From positions 27,430 to 91,429 of the forward strand of contig JALHRJ010000001.1 in assembly GCA_022841475.1 (NCBI GenBank): DNA of 64,000 bases. The letters run 5' to 3'. Positions 9,694 to 20,573 of the stretch are shown here, in pieces. The first letter of the stretch is position 1. The number at the start of each line of letters is the position of its first letter. The notes beneath the pieces are model-generated. The model was not told the DNA's origin, searched no databases, and was given only the letters and a program-made list of their open reading frames with translations. The stretch is from Cyclobacteriaceae bacterium. Its GTDB lineage: Bacteria > Bacteroidota > Bacteroidia > Cytophagales > Cyclobacteriaceae. Both the position numbers and the translations under genes were made by a program.

Positions 9694-10757
9694 AATGTTA
9701 TCATTGCTGGTTGGTTTTGGAAATGCCAGCGGAGCTCAGAATTGAGCAGATCTTTGCTTTGTAAGTTGTTAAGCACATTCAATCGGATCCAGGACGACTT
9801 TCTAAAATCAACATCGCTAAAGTTTATTGACTCGAGTCCTTCTTTTAATCCGCTTATGGTTGACAGCAAATCATATTGTGGTTGGTGTTGAGGGGCTAAT
9901 TGCTGGTAACGCTCAAAATCTACATGATAAGACCGCTTATCAGGAGCTGCATTTTCATGAAACACTACTTCAACACCCGGAATTTGAAACGCTACTGCTT
10001 CAGCGAGTTGTCGTACCTGGTAATTGAACGACTGACTTCCCGTGTTTATGGCTAAAAACCTACCCAATGAAGATGATCTTCCCACTGCCCAATCAATCGC
10101 GAGAGCCATATCTTTTACATGAATGAGAGGCCGCCAGGGTGAACCATCGCTTAACAAAGTGATTTGTTTTGACGCTAGGGCACATGCAACAAAATCGTTA
10201 AGCACAAGATCGAGTCTTAACCTTGAACTTATACCACATGCTGTAGCAAACCGTAAACATGTGATTGAAAAACTATCAGAAGCTAATACCCGCAGATCTC
10301 TTTCGGCATAAACCTTTGATCGTGCATAGGTAGACAGCGGGTTTACATTTGAATCTTCATTGGCAAGTTTATTTGTTACGCCATAAATACTACAGCTGGA
10401 GGCAAATACAAATGATTTCACTCCTGCTGCTTTAGCACGTTTGGCCACGTGAATACATGCTTTGTAATTCACATCCATGGTAACTTGCTCAAACCGATTT
10501 CCCATCGGGTCGTTTGAGATGGCTGCCAGGTAAATGACGACATCTACCTCTTGCAGAATCGAATCCGGAAAATTTCGAACATCACCAAAAAATTGCAGAT
10601 CTAACTTTCTCTCCGGTAAATAATCGACCTGCGCAAGGCAACTGGCAAAGTAACCAGTATCATAACCAATAAGGGTAGCCGTTGGATAAGTCTCTCTCAA
10701 TCGCTCAACCACTTCGGGGCCTACATAGCCCATGTTTCCAATAATAACAATCTTCAT
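9690..10757 (-). CDS. NAD-dependent nucleotide-sugar epimerase/dehydratase (SDR)
   Basis: 'MKIVIIGNMGYVGPEVVERL', 'FASSCSIYG', 'YARSK' (YxxxK). Confidence 0.88.
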   Translation of the reverse strand: MKIVIIGNMGYVGPEVVERLRETYPTATLIGYDTGYFASCLAQVDYLPERKLDLQFFGDVRNFPDSILQEVDVVIYLAAISNDPMGNRFEQVTMDVNYKACIHVAKRAKAAGVKSFVFASSCSIYGVTNKLANEDSNVNPLSTYARSKVYAERDLRVLASDSFSITCLRFATACGISSRLRLDLVLNDFVACALASKQITLLSDGSPWRPLIHVKDMALAIDWAVGRSSSLGRFLAINTGSQSFNYQVRQLAEAVAFQIPGVEVVFHENAAPDKRSYHVDFERYQQLAPQHQPQYDLLSTISGLKEGLESINFSDVDFRKSSWIRLNVLNNLQSKDLLNSELRWHFQNQPAMITL

Positions 10758-10792
10758 ATATAAATTAAAGTCATAGATTAATTTTCAAACCC

Positions 10793-11602
10793 TTACTGCC
10801 AATGTTTCCAGGGTGCTTTGCCAGACCTCCAGATTTCCTCCAGATAATTCTTATCCCTGAGTGTATCCATCGACTGCCAGAACCCACTATGTCGGTAAGC
10901 GAATAGTGTCCCTTCCTCGGCCAGGGTTTCAAGCGGTTCACTTTCCCATGTGGTAGCATCACCTTCAATGAGATCAAATACAGATGGCTCACAAACAAAA
11001 TAGCCACCATTAATCCATGGGGTGTCACCCGTAATTACCTTCTCCTTAAAATTTTTAATTTTCATATCATGGGCGCCTAAGGAAAACGTGCCGAAGCGGC
11101 CGGGAGGTTGAACTGCAGTGAGGGTAACTTGCCCGCCATGCTCCTTATGATAGGCGATAAGTTTAGTAATATCCACATCGGTTACACCATCTCCGTAGGT
11201 CAAACAAAAAGTTTCATTACCTACAAATTCCTTCACTCGCTTCAATCGTCCCCCGGTCATGGTGAATTCACCGGTATCAACCAGGGTTATTTTCCAGGGT
11301 TCAGCATGATTGGTATGAAACTCCATTTTATTGCCGCGTAGATCAAAGGTTACATCACAGCAGTGCAGAAAATAATTTGAAAAATAATCCTTAATAAGAT
11401 CTGCCTTATACCCACAACAAATGATGAAATCATTAATACCGTAATAAGAATATATCTTTAGGATATGCCACAGGATTGGCTTGTTGCCGATATCTACCAT
11501 AGGTTTTGGCCTGATACCACTTTCTTCACTTATTCTGGTTCCATGCCCACCCGCAAAAATCACCGCCTTCATTTTCGCTTCATTTAAGCCGTCCACTCCC
11601 AA
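10793..11602 (-). CDS. rfbF: Glucose-1-phosphate cytidylyltransferase-like nucleotidyltransferase; start probably at MKAVIFAGG (11572)
   Basis: 'MKAVIFAGGHGTRISEESGIRPKPMVDIGNKPILWHILKIYSYYGINDFIICCGYKADLIKDYF'. Confidence 0.92.
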   Translation of the reverse strand: MGVDGLNEAKMKAVIFAGGHGTRISEESGIRPKPMVDIGNKPILWHILKIYSYYGINDFIICCGYKADLIKDYFSNYFLHCCDVTFDLRGNKMEFHTNHAEPWKITLVDTGEFTMTGGRLKRVKEFVGNETFCLTYGDGVTDVDITKLIAYHKEHGGQVTLTAVQPPGRFGTFSLGAHDMKIKNFKEKVITGDTPWINGGYFVCEPSVFDLIEGDATTWESEPLETLAEEGTLFAYRHSGFWQSMDTLRDKNYLEEIWRSGKAPWKHWQ

Positions 11603-11654
11603 CTAAATCAACTTTTGATCAGCTAGTAAAGGACATCATTAATGTAAATGATTT

Positions 11655-11693
11655 CAATGATACGCGTCATAGTGATGTATTGATACCCGTCAT
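11655..11693. promoter_or_regulatory. Two tandem CRP-like palindromes, 23 bp apart, upstream of the rfbF operon
   Basis: ATGA-TACGCG-TCAT (11657-11670) and TTGA-TACCCG-TCAT (11680-11693). Confidence 0.55.
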
Positions 11694-11736
11694 AGAAGGC
11701 CCTGTGACAGTTACTACGAATTGAAATATTTAAAGT

Positions 11737-12636
11737 TTAGTTTGTGGTATTTTGGATAAACCTTCTGATTTTTCCACCAATTACAAATGGAAATATACCT
11801 CCGTAATACCTGAACAGAATACTCGAAAAAGATGAGGTTGCCAGGCCTAGTTTAGAATGAAATGGCATTTCGGAATAAACTTTCGAACGATACATTACTT
11901 CATTAAATGCATCGCACGCCATTTTTAAATGTGGAAAATTTCCGGCAAAGGTTGAATCTCCTATTTGTTTCGCATAGTGCCTGAAGCTTTTCGATGTTCC
12001 CCCAAAACTTTTATGGTATCCTACGAAATCAAAATGCTTGATCTCACCTAAAAAAGCAAGATTGGCTATAAAGTGATAATCATTACCAATGGCCTGCCGT
12101 AAACTAATTGATTTAGTAAGTTCTCTCCGCATTAATCCATGGATCATTCCTCCGTAAACAACTTTAGAGTAATAACCAATTACGCGGAGGCTGGAAGACT
12201 TTTGCTCAAACGTAAATCCCTTCTCACTTAAATCCTGATTGTTGTCGAGCCAGTATTTTATTTGTCCTGATACAAGAGAGTATTGGGGATGGGCCTCTAA
12301 AAAAGTAACATATTTTAAAAGCACGCCCACCTCCAACGCATCATCATCTGCCAACCACATGAAATATTTACCTGTTGCTTTCCGAAGAACAAATTCAAAG
12401 TTCGGAATCATACCGATATTTATCGGTTGCCGATAATACAGTAGCTCACGATGGCTCTTAGTAATCTCCGAAATGACTTCACGGGTATTATCAGACGAAC
12501 AGTTATCCGAAACAATGATTTCCAAATTGGGATAATGTTGTAACCAGACAGAATTAAGAGCTCTATCGATACCCTTACTTCTATTGTATGCAGGTATTCC
12601 TATGCTCACCAATGGATACACCTGTGCTGTTTGCAT
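11737..12636 (-). CDS. Glycosyltransferase family 2
   Basis: 'PLVSIGIPAYNRSKGIDRALNSVWLQHYPNLEIIVSDNCSSDNT', 'WLADDD'. Confidence 0.92.
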   Translation of the reverse strand: MQTAQVYPLVSIGIPAYNRSKGIDRALNSVWLQHYPNLEIIVSDNCSSDNTREVISEITKSHRELLYYRQPINIGMIPNFEFVLRKATGKYFMWLADDDALEVGVLLKYVTFLEAHPQYSLVSGQIKYWLDNNQDLSEKGFTFEQKSSSLRVIGYYSKVVYGGMIHGLMRRELTKSISLRQAIGNDYHFIANLAFLGEIKHFDFVGYHKSFGGTSKSFRHYAKQIGDSTFAGNFPHLKMACDAFNEVMYRSKVYSEMPFHSKLGLATSSFSSILFRYYGGIFPFVIGGKIRRFIQNTTN

Positions 12637-12638
12637 AC

Positions 12639-13571
12639 CTACTTTGCTAAAACCATCTCAAATTGATTACAGATCATTCTTATTCCGTCTTCCAATTCAA
12701 TTTTTGAAGACCACCCGAGATCATTAATTTTAGAAGTATCTAATAACTTTCTGGGCGAACCATCGGGCTGTTCTGCATTGAAATGAAGATCACCCTGATA
12801 ACCTACATGCTTCCTGATCAGTAAGGCCAGTTCCTTAATACTTAAATCAACACCCGTACCTACATTGATGATCTCGCGACTATTGTATTTATTCATAAGA
12901 AATAAACATGCATCGGCAAGATCATCAACATGAAGGAACTCTCGTCTTGGCGTGCCACTGCCCCAGATTTCAACAGACGAAAGATTTTGTTCTTTCGCAG
13001 TGTAAAATTTACTGATCAGTGCAGGTAAAACATGAGAGTTAAGAAGATCGTAATTATCATTGGGACCATATAGATTTGTTGGCATCAGGCTGATAAAGTT
13101 ACATCCATATTGCTGGCGATAGGCCTGGCACATCTTTATGCCGGCAATCTTTGCGATTGCATAAGGTTCGTTGGTAGTCTCTAAAAGTCCGGTTAATAGA
13201 GCTTCCTCCTTCATTGGTTGGGCAGCATCTCTTGGATAAATACAAGAAGAACCCAGGAAAAGTAATTTCTTGACACCGCAACGAAATGATTGATGTATTA
13301 CATTCGATTGAATAGCCAGGTTGTCATAAATAAAATCAGCGCGAAATGTATTATTAGCATGTATGCCCCCAACCTTGGCGGCTGCAAGAAATACATATTC
13401 TGGCCGCTCGGCTTCAAAAAACTCCTTTACTGCTTGTTGATTGCGAAGGTCGAGTTGAGAAGACGTTCTTGAAACGAAATTGTAATATCCTTCAAGTTCA
13501 AGGAGTCTATGAATGGCTGAGCCAACCATACCTAAATGTCCTGCGATAAATATTTTTGCCGATTTTTCCAT
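12639..13571 (-). CDS. fcl: GDP-L-fucose synthase
   Basis: '[19 protein letters not shown]', 'FLGSSCIYP', '[20 protein letters not shown]'. Confidence 0.95.
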   Translation of the reverse strand: MEKSAKIFIAGHLGMVGSAIHRLLELEGYYNFVSRTSSQLDLRNQQAVKEFFEAERPEYVFLAAAKVGGIHANNTFRADFIYDNLAIQSNVIHQSFRCGVKKLLFLGSSCIYPRDAAQPMKEEALLTGLLETTNEPYAIAKIAGIKMCQAYRQQYGCNFISLMPTNLYGPNDNYDLLNSHVLPALISKFYTAKEQNLSSVEIWGSGTPRREFLHVDDLADACLFLMNKYNSREIINVGTGVDLSIKELALLIRKHVGYQGDLHFNAEQPDGSPRKLLDTSKINDLGWSSKIELEDGIRMICNQFEMVLAK

Positions 13572-14692
13572 TATTCATCATTCATTAAAACCTCCATACC
13601 ATTTGATTGCAGCAATCTATCGCGTTGAAATAGTTTGAGATCGGATTCCATCATATCATGTACAATATCCTGTATAGTATGCAGGGCCTTCCATCCAAGT
13701 TTGTTATATGCTTTTGTGGCATCGCCTATCAAAAGCTCTACTTCAGTGGGCCTGAAATATTCAGGATCAACTGCAACCACTACTTTTCCAATTTCCATTA
13801 AATAGTCTGGATTGGAACATTCTGCCACCGTGGCCACCTCATGCACTCCTTCGCCTTCAAATACAAGGCTAACTCCAACTTCCGCGAAAGCCATGCGGGT
13901 AAAATCCCGAACCGTTGTAGTAATCCCCGTAGCAATAACAAAGTCCTCAGGTTTCTCCTGCTGCAGCATCAACCACATAGCCTCTACATAGTCTTTGGCG
14001 TGGCCCCAGTCGCGCTGTGAATTTAGATTTCCCAGATAAACTTTATCCTGCATGCCCAATGCAATACGAGCAACAGCACGAGTGATTTTTCGGGTTACAA
14101 ATGTTTCGCCTCTTCGTGGTGATTCATGATTAAATAAAATTCCATTGCAGGCATACATATTATAGGCTTCTCTATAATTAACGGTAATCCAATAGCCATA
14201 GAGTTTCGCCACCGCATAGGGTGACCTGGGATAAAACGGTGTAGTCTCCCGCTGCGGTATCTCCTGAACGAGACCATACAGTTCGGAAGATGATGCCTGG
14301 TATATTCTTGTTTTCTTGACCATATTAAGCAATCGAACGGCTTCCAGAATTCGCAGTGTACCTATCCCATCGGTGTTTGCTGCATATTCAGGAATATCAA
14401 AACTTACTTTAACATGAGACATGGCACCCAGGTTATAAATTTCATCCGGCTGCACCTCCTGAATTACACGTATCAGATTGGTGGCGTCTGTCAAATCTCC
14501 GTAATGAAGCTTTAAGTGGCCATCCCCTTCATGGGGATCCTGATACATATGATCAATGCGATCGGTGTTCAGTGATGAACTTCTACGCTTGATACCATGC
14601 ACCGTGTATCCCTTCTCTAATAATAACTCAGCCAGGTACGAACCATCCTGTCCCGTAATTCCTGATATCAATGCTACTTTGCCTTTGCTCAT
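13571..14692 (-). CDS. gmd: GDP-mannose 4,6-dehydratase
   Basis: '[35 protein letters not shown]', '[19 protein letters not shown]'. Confidence 0.97.
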   Translation of the reverse strand: MSKGKVALISGITGQDGSYLAELLLEKGYTVHGIKRRSSSLNTDRIDHMYQDPHEGDGHLKLHYGDLTDATNLIRVIQEVQPDEIYNLGAMSHVKVSFDIPEYAANTDGIGTLRILEAVRLLNMVKKTRIYQASSSELYGLVQEIPQRETTPFYPRSPYAVAKLYGYWITVNYREAYNMYACNGILFNHESPRRGETFVTRKITRAVARIALGMQDKVYLGNLNSQRDWGHAKDYVEAMWLMLQQEKPEDFVIATGITTTVRDFTRMAFAEVGVSLVFEGEGVHEVATVAECSNPDYLMEIGKVVVAVDPEYFRPTEVELLIGDATKAYNKLGWKALHTIQDIVHDMMESDLKLFQRDRLLQSNGMEVLMNDE

Positions 14693-14764
14693 AATCTCAT
14701 TTATAAATAATAGACAAGAATAGAGAGATTCATCATCTTGTTAAATGAGCATTGTTTTTCAAGA

Positions 14765-14782
14765 CGATGATTGTGATCACGC
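14765..14782. promoter_or_regulatory. CRP-like palindrome in the gmd / wcaJ-type divergent promoter region
   Basis: ATGA-TTGTGA-TCAC at 14767-14780. Confidence 0.45.
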
Positions 14783-14839
14783 CTTTAGAGTTCTCAATAA
14801 GGGAAATTTGTATTGAGATATTTTTAATTATCCAACATC

Positions 14840-16228
14840 ATGAAAGGCCAGTATTACTCGAGATTTATTAAAGTGATGATTTTCATCATCGATTTTTTCT
14901 TTATTTATCTTGCGTTTCTTATAACTGAAAAATTTGGAGTAGTCAATACGCTTTCCAACCAACAATTCACCTCTTTCTTTCTAACATTTGGACTTATTTG
15001 GATAATTGCGGGCTTCTTCAACAAAATATATCGTGTGGATACTGCGCTAACACAAAGTATCATCAATCTATTTGGCACATTTCTATTACATTTAATTATC
15101 ATTGAAATTCTAATAAAGACATCTGGTCTCTATCTGGTAAGTTTTGAATTTCTTGCCTCTATATATGCATTAGCCATTTTCTTCATTGTTGGCACCCGAA
15201 TATTTTACAAGCTAATCGCGAAGTATTACCAGTTTACGGGATTTGACCAGCGTAAAGTCGTCATCATTGGTGCCGGAAGTGCTGGAGTTGCGCTCTATAA
15301 ACACTTTACAGGCAACGAAACTGCAGGATATCACTTCGCAGGCTTTTTCGATGAGATTACTAACCAAACGCAGGAAGTTCAAGAAAAGATTGTTGGGCCT
15401 CTAAGTGCGAAGAGCATTAAAAACTACTGTATATCCCAAGGTATCGGTGAAATCTACTTTGCGCTTCCCCCCTCACATATTACACTTCTTCACGATCTCT
15501 CTCAATTTGCAGATGAACAGTTCATTTATTTTAGAGTAGCTCCAGATTTTAGTGAGCTGCGACACGAAAGTGGTAACATCTTTCTGATCAACTCCGTACC
15601 GGTACTTACCACAAGGAAAGAACCACTGGGTATTTCACTTAATGCCAATCTTAAAAGAGCCTTTGATATACTCTTTTCACTAACTGTTATCCTATTACTA
15701 TTTCCAATCATTCTTCCAATCATTGCGATTGCTATTCGCCTTGATTCACCTGGCCCTATCTTCTTTAAACAACTTCGCCCTGGAAAGAAGAATAAGCTAT
15801 TTGATTGTTACAAGTTACGCACCATGTTGGTAAATAATAATACCGAACTACAAGCTTCAAAGAATGACTCCAGAATCACTAAAGTGGGTCGTTTCCTGCG
15901 CAAAACAAACATGGATGAACTCCCACAATTCTTCAATGTGCTACTTGGCAATATGTCGGTGGTAGGCCCAAGACCAAATATGATCAGTCAGTTGGAAGAG
16001 TATTCTAAAACGATTAATAATTATAGAGTGCGTCACTTCGTAACACCCGGCATCACAGGCTATGCACAAGTAAATGGATGCCGTGGCGAAACGAGAGATG
16101 CCGGTCTCATGGAGAAACGTGTGAAATACGATGTTCAATACATTGAGAACTGGAGTCTTTCACTTGATATGAAGATTATTTTCCTGACGGTATGGAACAT
16201 GGTGAAAGGTGAAAAGAATGCATACTAA
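14840..16228 (+). CDS. Undecaprenyl-phosphate sugar phosphotransferase (WcaJ/polyisoprenyl-phosphate hexose-1-P transferase)
   Basis: N-terminal TM helices; C-terminal '[23 protein letters not shown]...[28 protein letters not shown]...[21 protein letters not shown]'. Confidence 0.96.
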   Translation: MKGQYYSRFIKVMIFIIDFFFIYLAFLITEKFGVVNTLSNQQFTSFFLTFGLIWIIAGFFNKIYRVDTALTQSIINLFGTFLLHLIIIEILIKTSGLYLVSFEFLASIYALAIFFIVGTRIFYKLIAKYYQFTGFDQRKVVIIGAGSAGVALYKHFTGNETAGYHFAGFFDEITNQTQEVQEKIVGPLSAKSIKNYCISQGIGEIYFALPPSHITLLHDLSQFADEQFIYFRVAPDFSELRHESGNIFLINSVPVLTTRKEPLGISLNANLKRAFDILFSLTVILLLFPIILPIIAIAIRLDSPGPIFFKQLRPGKKNKLFDCYKLRTMLVNNNTELQASKNDSRITKVGRFLRKTNMDELPQFFNVLLGNMSVVGPRPNMISQLEEYSKTINNYRVRHFVTPGITGYAQVNGCRGETRDAGLMEKRVKYDVQYIENWSLSLDMKIIFLTVWNMVKGEKNAY

Positions 16229-16240
16229 TAACTCTAAGAG

Positions 16241-17041
16241 ATGAACAGAAAAAATGTTCTGAACTCTTCTATCTCTACGGGATCGTATCAGGAATTTATT
16301 AACGAAATATTTTTTCTTGTCAACCATAAGATTCCGTCTTATGTATGCTTTGCCAATGTGCATATGGTGGTAGAGGGACATAAGGATCGGAATTTTCAAC
16401 ATGTAATAAACCATGCAAATATTGTTGCTCCTGACGGAAAACCCATTGCTTTATTCTTACGATATTTTTCCAAAATAAAGCAAGACCGGGTATGTGGCAT
16501 GGATATCCTTCCTGATCTTCTCAAACAAGCTGAGTTAACTGGTAAATCAGTTTTCTTTTATGGTTCTACAACAAGTCTTTTGACTAGGATTACTGAAAAA
16601 GTAAATCTAGAGTATCCTTCACTGAAGATAAGTGGTTCGTATTCGCCACCTTTTAAAAATCTCTCCGAAGAAGAGAACCGTATTGCGCTAAGTAAAATAA
16701 ATGACACTTCACCTGATCTTGTATTTGTTGCTCTGGGGTGTCCTAAGCAAGAAAAATGGATGGCAACAAACAAAAATAAAATCGGAGCGTGTCTTTTAGG
16801 TGTGGGCCAGGCATTTAATGTATATGCAGGCATGGAAAAACGACTGCCAGTTTGGATGCGCAATCTTTCACTTGAGTGGATGTATCGTCTGTATCTCGAA
16901 CCGAAGCGACTATGGAAAAGATACCTGGTTACTAACTCCTATTTCCTGTTGCTCACTTTCAATTCTATGATCCATTCGTTGCTAACTCCCTTTACAAAGG
17001 TCAAATCCTCAGAAAGTATCTTACAAAATCCGAAGGCTTAA
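16241..17041 (+). CDS. WecG/TagA/CpsF family glycosyltransferase
   Basis: 'VAPDGKPIALFLRYF', 'VFFYGS', 'DLVFVALGCPKQEKWM', 'GVGQAFNVYAG'. Confidence 0.94.
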   Translation: MNRKNVLNSSISTGSYQEFINEIFFLVNHKIPSYVCFANVHMVVEGHKDRNFQHVINHANIVAPDGKPIALFLRYFSKIKQDRVCGMDILPDLLKQAELTGKSVFFYGSTTSLLTRITEKVNLEYPSLKISGSYSPPFKNLSEEENRIALSKINDTSPDLVFVALGCPKQEKWMATNKNKIGACLLGVGQAFNVYAGMEKRLPVWMRNLSLEWMYRLYLEPKRLWKRYLVTNSYFLLLTFNSMIHSLLTPFTKVKSSESILQNPKA

Positions 17042-17050
17042 TACCGGAAG

Positions 17051-19345
17051 TTGATGAAACTTATAATCGCAGCTTTATTAGTCCTGTTTAACATTAGCAC
17101 ATTACGCGCTACTAATTATTATCTATCCGATAAAGGAAATGATAGAAACACGGGCACAAGTAAGACAACACCGTGGCAAAGTCTAGCAAACCTGGCAATG
17201 CAGGATTTAATCAAATCAGGTGACTCCATATTTTTTGAAAGAGGAAGCGTGTTTATTGGTACGTTGAGTGTTACCGAATCAAGTATCTATGTGGGAGCTT
17301 ATGGCCTGGGAAAAAAACCAATTATTAAAGGCTCTATTAAAATTGTCAACTGGGAGCTCTTCAAAAATAATATCTGGAAAAGCTATTGTAAGGAATGTAG
17401 TAAAGAACCGGCTAATGTATTTATTGGAGGGAATCCTCAGCCGTTAGGCAGATATCCGAATCAGGGGTATTTTGCCATTTCCAACGTTGCTGCAAATCGA
17501 CAATCGTTTACCGACAAAACCATATCCGCTACAGACTATTTCTGGAATCAATCTGAAGTAGTAGTAAGAAGTAGTCGATGGACGATTGATAAACTACCCG
17601 TGAACTCTTTTAGAAATAACACATTCACATATTCGCAACCACCTTCTTATCCACTTGAAAAGGGATTTGGATATTTCATTCAAAAGCACTTAGCTACACT
17701 GGACCAATCAGGTGAGTGGTTTTTTAATTCTGATACCAAAGAATTATTCTTATATATGGATGAAGGGTTAAGGCCCGGAAATAACATTGAAATCAGCTTC
17801 TACGAATTGGGACTCGAAATAGTAACTACCCATGATGTAACGATTGACGGTTTAGCCTTTATGAATCACCAATCAGGTTGCCTTGTAAAAAATAGTCTAA
17901 ATATCATAGTAAGGAATATTGAACAATTCAACTCGGGCAAAAATGGTTTCGAAATTATCGATTGTGAAAATCCAGTTGTAGAAAATAGTTTGATTGCTGA
18001 TTCAAATAATAACGGGGTAGAGTGGCTCAACAATTCCGGTGGGACTTTCATCTGCAATGAAATCCTTCGTACTGGTCTTATACCCGGACAAGGTGCAAAC
18101 GGAAATGGCAGTTATATCGCGTTGAATATTACTGCTAATAAAATCTCAATAGATACCACCCTGTTTCAATCTAACAAAATAGACAGTACTGGCTACTCAG
18201 GAATAGATTTTCGAACGGGCCATACATTTATTAAAAATAACCACATCAGTAATTTCTGTTTAACGAAAGATGACGGAGGCGGTATATATACCTGGGAAAA
18301 CAACCAGCTGGGCAAGCTCATTGAAGGTAACCATATTTCCAACGGTCGCGGGTCAGGGGAAGGAATTCTTAATTTTAATCAACGTTTTGCCAGTGGTATT
18401 TATATTGATGATCGCTCTAGTAACGTGGACATCTACAACAATACAATATCGCACTGCGCTACGGCCGGAATTTACCTTCACAATGCGCGTATGATATCTG
18501 TAAGAGAAAATAACATATCAGCCAATGGATTTACTGTATCAAATAAAGAAAAAGCACAATTATATATAAGGCTTGATAAACACGGGAAATATGGTGAAAA
18601 GAAAGAATTGGAATTGACCGTATCGAATAATAATTTGATTGCCTTACATGAAAACTCCCACTGTATATATTTAAGTGCTGACGAAAACCAGGATTTAGAA
18701 CAACTTGGCACATTCTCTAAAAATCAATTCAGTGGTCACATACTTAATCAAGCTATTGCAAAATCATATCATAAGACCGACCCGTGTTTAGCGCCAGAAA
18801 TATATACACTTGACCAGTGGCAACGAATTTCAATGCTAGAAAAAGGCTCAACATTCACTATTACACATAACACAGCATATAACAATGCTAGTAAAAACCT
18901 TATCAGCAATAGTAGTATGACTAAGGATGTTAGCGGTTGGATCATATGGCCAGAAAAGCAAAGACTTAAACAAGACAGGATAACTTCTGCGGAGAACCCA
19001 TCCCTTAACGTGATCATTGATTCTTTGAATACCGAGGCACTTGTCTATCATGGAGGATTTTCAGTAGGCAAAGAAAAGCTATATAGGCTATCCTTTACTG
19101 CCTGGAGCCATGTACCTATGTTACTGGAGTTCGTTCCGCTTATGGCTAATTCTCCCTGGCGAGCTTTGAGTGATTACATTTGTTTTCCTGTGAGTTCAAA
19201 AAGGCAATCATTTATCTATTATTTCCAGACAAATGAAAATAGTGTAAAAGCCAGAGTAAATTTCAAAAGCGATCAAAGTTTTTGGATCGATGATGTATCG
19301 CTTTATGAAATAATCGAGAAAAATAAATCAGACTTACCACTATAA
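17051..19345 (+). CDS. Secreted right-handed parallel beta-helix protein with C-terminal CBM-like region
   Basis: Signal peptide, 'YYLSDKGNDRNTGTSKTTPWQSLANL' start, multiple beta-helix coil repeats (N-x-I-...-N). Confidence 0.8.
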   Translation: MMKLIIAALLVLFNISTLRATNYYLSDKGNDRNTGTSKTTPWQSLANLAMQDLIKSGDSIFFERGSVFIGTLSVTESSIYVGAYGLGKKPIIKGSIKIVNWELFKNNIWKSYCKECSKEPANVFIGGNPQPLGRYPNQGYFAISNVAANRQSFTDKTISATDYFWNQSEVVVRSSRWTIDKLPVNSFRNNTFTYSQPPSYPLEKGFGYFIQKHLATLDQSGEWFFNSDTKELFLYMDEGLRPGNNIEISFYELGLEIVTTHDVTIDGLAFMNHQSGCLVKNSLNIIVRNIEQFNSGKNGFEIIDCENPVVENSLIADSNNNGVEWLNNSGGTFICNEILRTGLIPGQGANGNGSYIALNITANKISIDTTLFQSNKIDSTGYSGIDFRTGHTFIKNNHISNFCLTKDDGGGIYTWENNQLGKLIEGNHISNGRGSGEGILNFNQRFASGIYIDDRSSNVDIYNNTISHCATAGIYLHNARMISVRENNISANGFTVSNKEKAQLYIRLDKHGKYGEKKELELTVSNNNLIALHENSHCIYLSADENQDLEQLGTFSKNQFSGHILNQAIAKSYHKTDPCLAPEIYTLDQWQRISMLEKGSTFTITHNTAYNNASKNLISNSSMTKDVSGWIIWPEKQRLKQDRITSAENPSLNVIIDSLNTEALVYHGGFSVGKEKLYRLSFTAWSHVPMLLEFVPLMANSPWRALSDYICFPVSSKRQSFIYYFQTNENSVKARVNFKSDQSFWIDDVSLYEIIEKNKSDLPL

Positions 19346-19353
19346 TTGCCAGA

Positions 19354-20568
19354 TTATACCGGAACTAAATCCTGATCAATTCTGCTGTGAGATGGGTATT
19401 TATTTCGCTCAATAGTTTTATCATATATATCCGTTAATTGAGAGTAATTCGTTGACGGTGTATAGTATTTTAGATAATAGTCTCTTGCATTCATAGAAAT
19501 ACTCCTTCGAAAAGATTCAGATTTAGTTATCTCCATAATCTTTAATATCAAATCTTTTTCATTCCCCGATTCAAAAAGTAAACCATTTACTTTGTCAACA
19601 AATATTTCACTCATCGCCCCGAGATCAGAAGCAATAATAGGCGTACCGGTTGAAAATGCCTCTGCAATAGTAACCGGAAAACCCTCATACCAGGTTGATG
19701 GAAAAATCAAGGCTGTACATCGTTTGAGATAGTCGATCACTATTTCTTTTGGTTGAAATCCAACAAAAGAAATGGATGGATTTTGAAGTGCATAATATTC
19801 TACCACAGATTTTAGTGGACCATCGCCCACTATTATAAGTTTAAAATGATACATACTAGCAGCATTCAGCAACGTGCTAATACCTTTCTCCTCTGTAAGC
19901 CTGCCTATAAAAAGAAAATAATCTTCACGTACCTGTTGGCCAATACCTAAATCCTCTACAAAATTAGGTTTCACAAATAGCTTGTCCGGAGGCAGCGCAA
20001 TTGCAGCATTCATAAACTTTTCTCTTGCGAATTGAGTAAGCGCGATATAAGCTCCAACTTTATACTTCCAGGTACCCAACCAGTGATGGAAAGCAGTCAT
20101 ACATACGACCCCAGCAGTTTGCCATTTGGAGTTTCTATAAACTCCCTTCCATATCGCATTCCAGGGAATGATAGAATGTATACTGGTTTCATTTATCTGG
20201 CCGTTATAGAAAAGTGTAGCGCTTGGGCAAATAAGCCGGTAGTTATGTAGCGTTAAAACAATCGGAATATGTAATTGATTTGCCACAAGAAATACAGAAG
20301 GGGACACAATAGGAAGAAAGTTGTGTACATGAATTATATCGGGATCAAACTCAAGTATTTTTCTTTTAATTAATCTGGCACTATCTGGATTGTAAATGGT
20401 TTTCAGGCCCGACATAATTTTTTTAAAGGGCGTATTGATTGTTGCGTTCTCATAAACAAGTTGCTCCACCATGTGTCCATGTTGAACAAGCAACTCGCTC
20501 TCCGATTTAAAAACTGAATCTTCGCCACCAGCCTGCTTATATTTATTATGAATTACCAGAATTCTCAT
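19354..20568 (-). CDS. Glycosyltransferase family 4 (group 1)
   Basis: 'MRILVIHNKYKQAGGEDSVF', 'IIHVHNFLP', 'FPSTWYEGFPVTIAEAFSTGTPIIASDLGAMSEI'. Confidence 0.94.
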   Translation of the reverse strand: MRILVIHNKYKQAGGEDSVFKSESELLVQHGHMVEQLVYENATINTPFKKIMSGLKTIYNPDSARLIKRKILEFDPDIIHVHNFLPIVSPSVFLVANQLHIPIVLTLHNYRLICPSATLFYNGQINETSIHSIIPWNAIWKGVYRNSKWQTAGVVCMTAFHHWLGTWKYKVGAYIALTQFAREKFMNAAIALPPDKLFVKPNFVEDLGIGQQVREDYFLFIGRLTEEKGISTLLNAASMYHFKLIIVGDGPLKSVVEYYALQNPSISFVGFQPKEIVIDYLKRCTALIFPSTWYEGFPVTIAEAFSTGTPIIASDLGAMSEIFVDKVNGLLFESGNEKDLILKIMEITKSESFRRSISMNARDYYLKYYTPSTNYSQLTDIYDKTIERNKYPSHSRIDQDLVPV

Positions 20569-20573
20569 AAATT

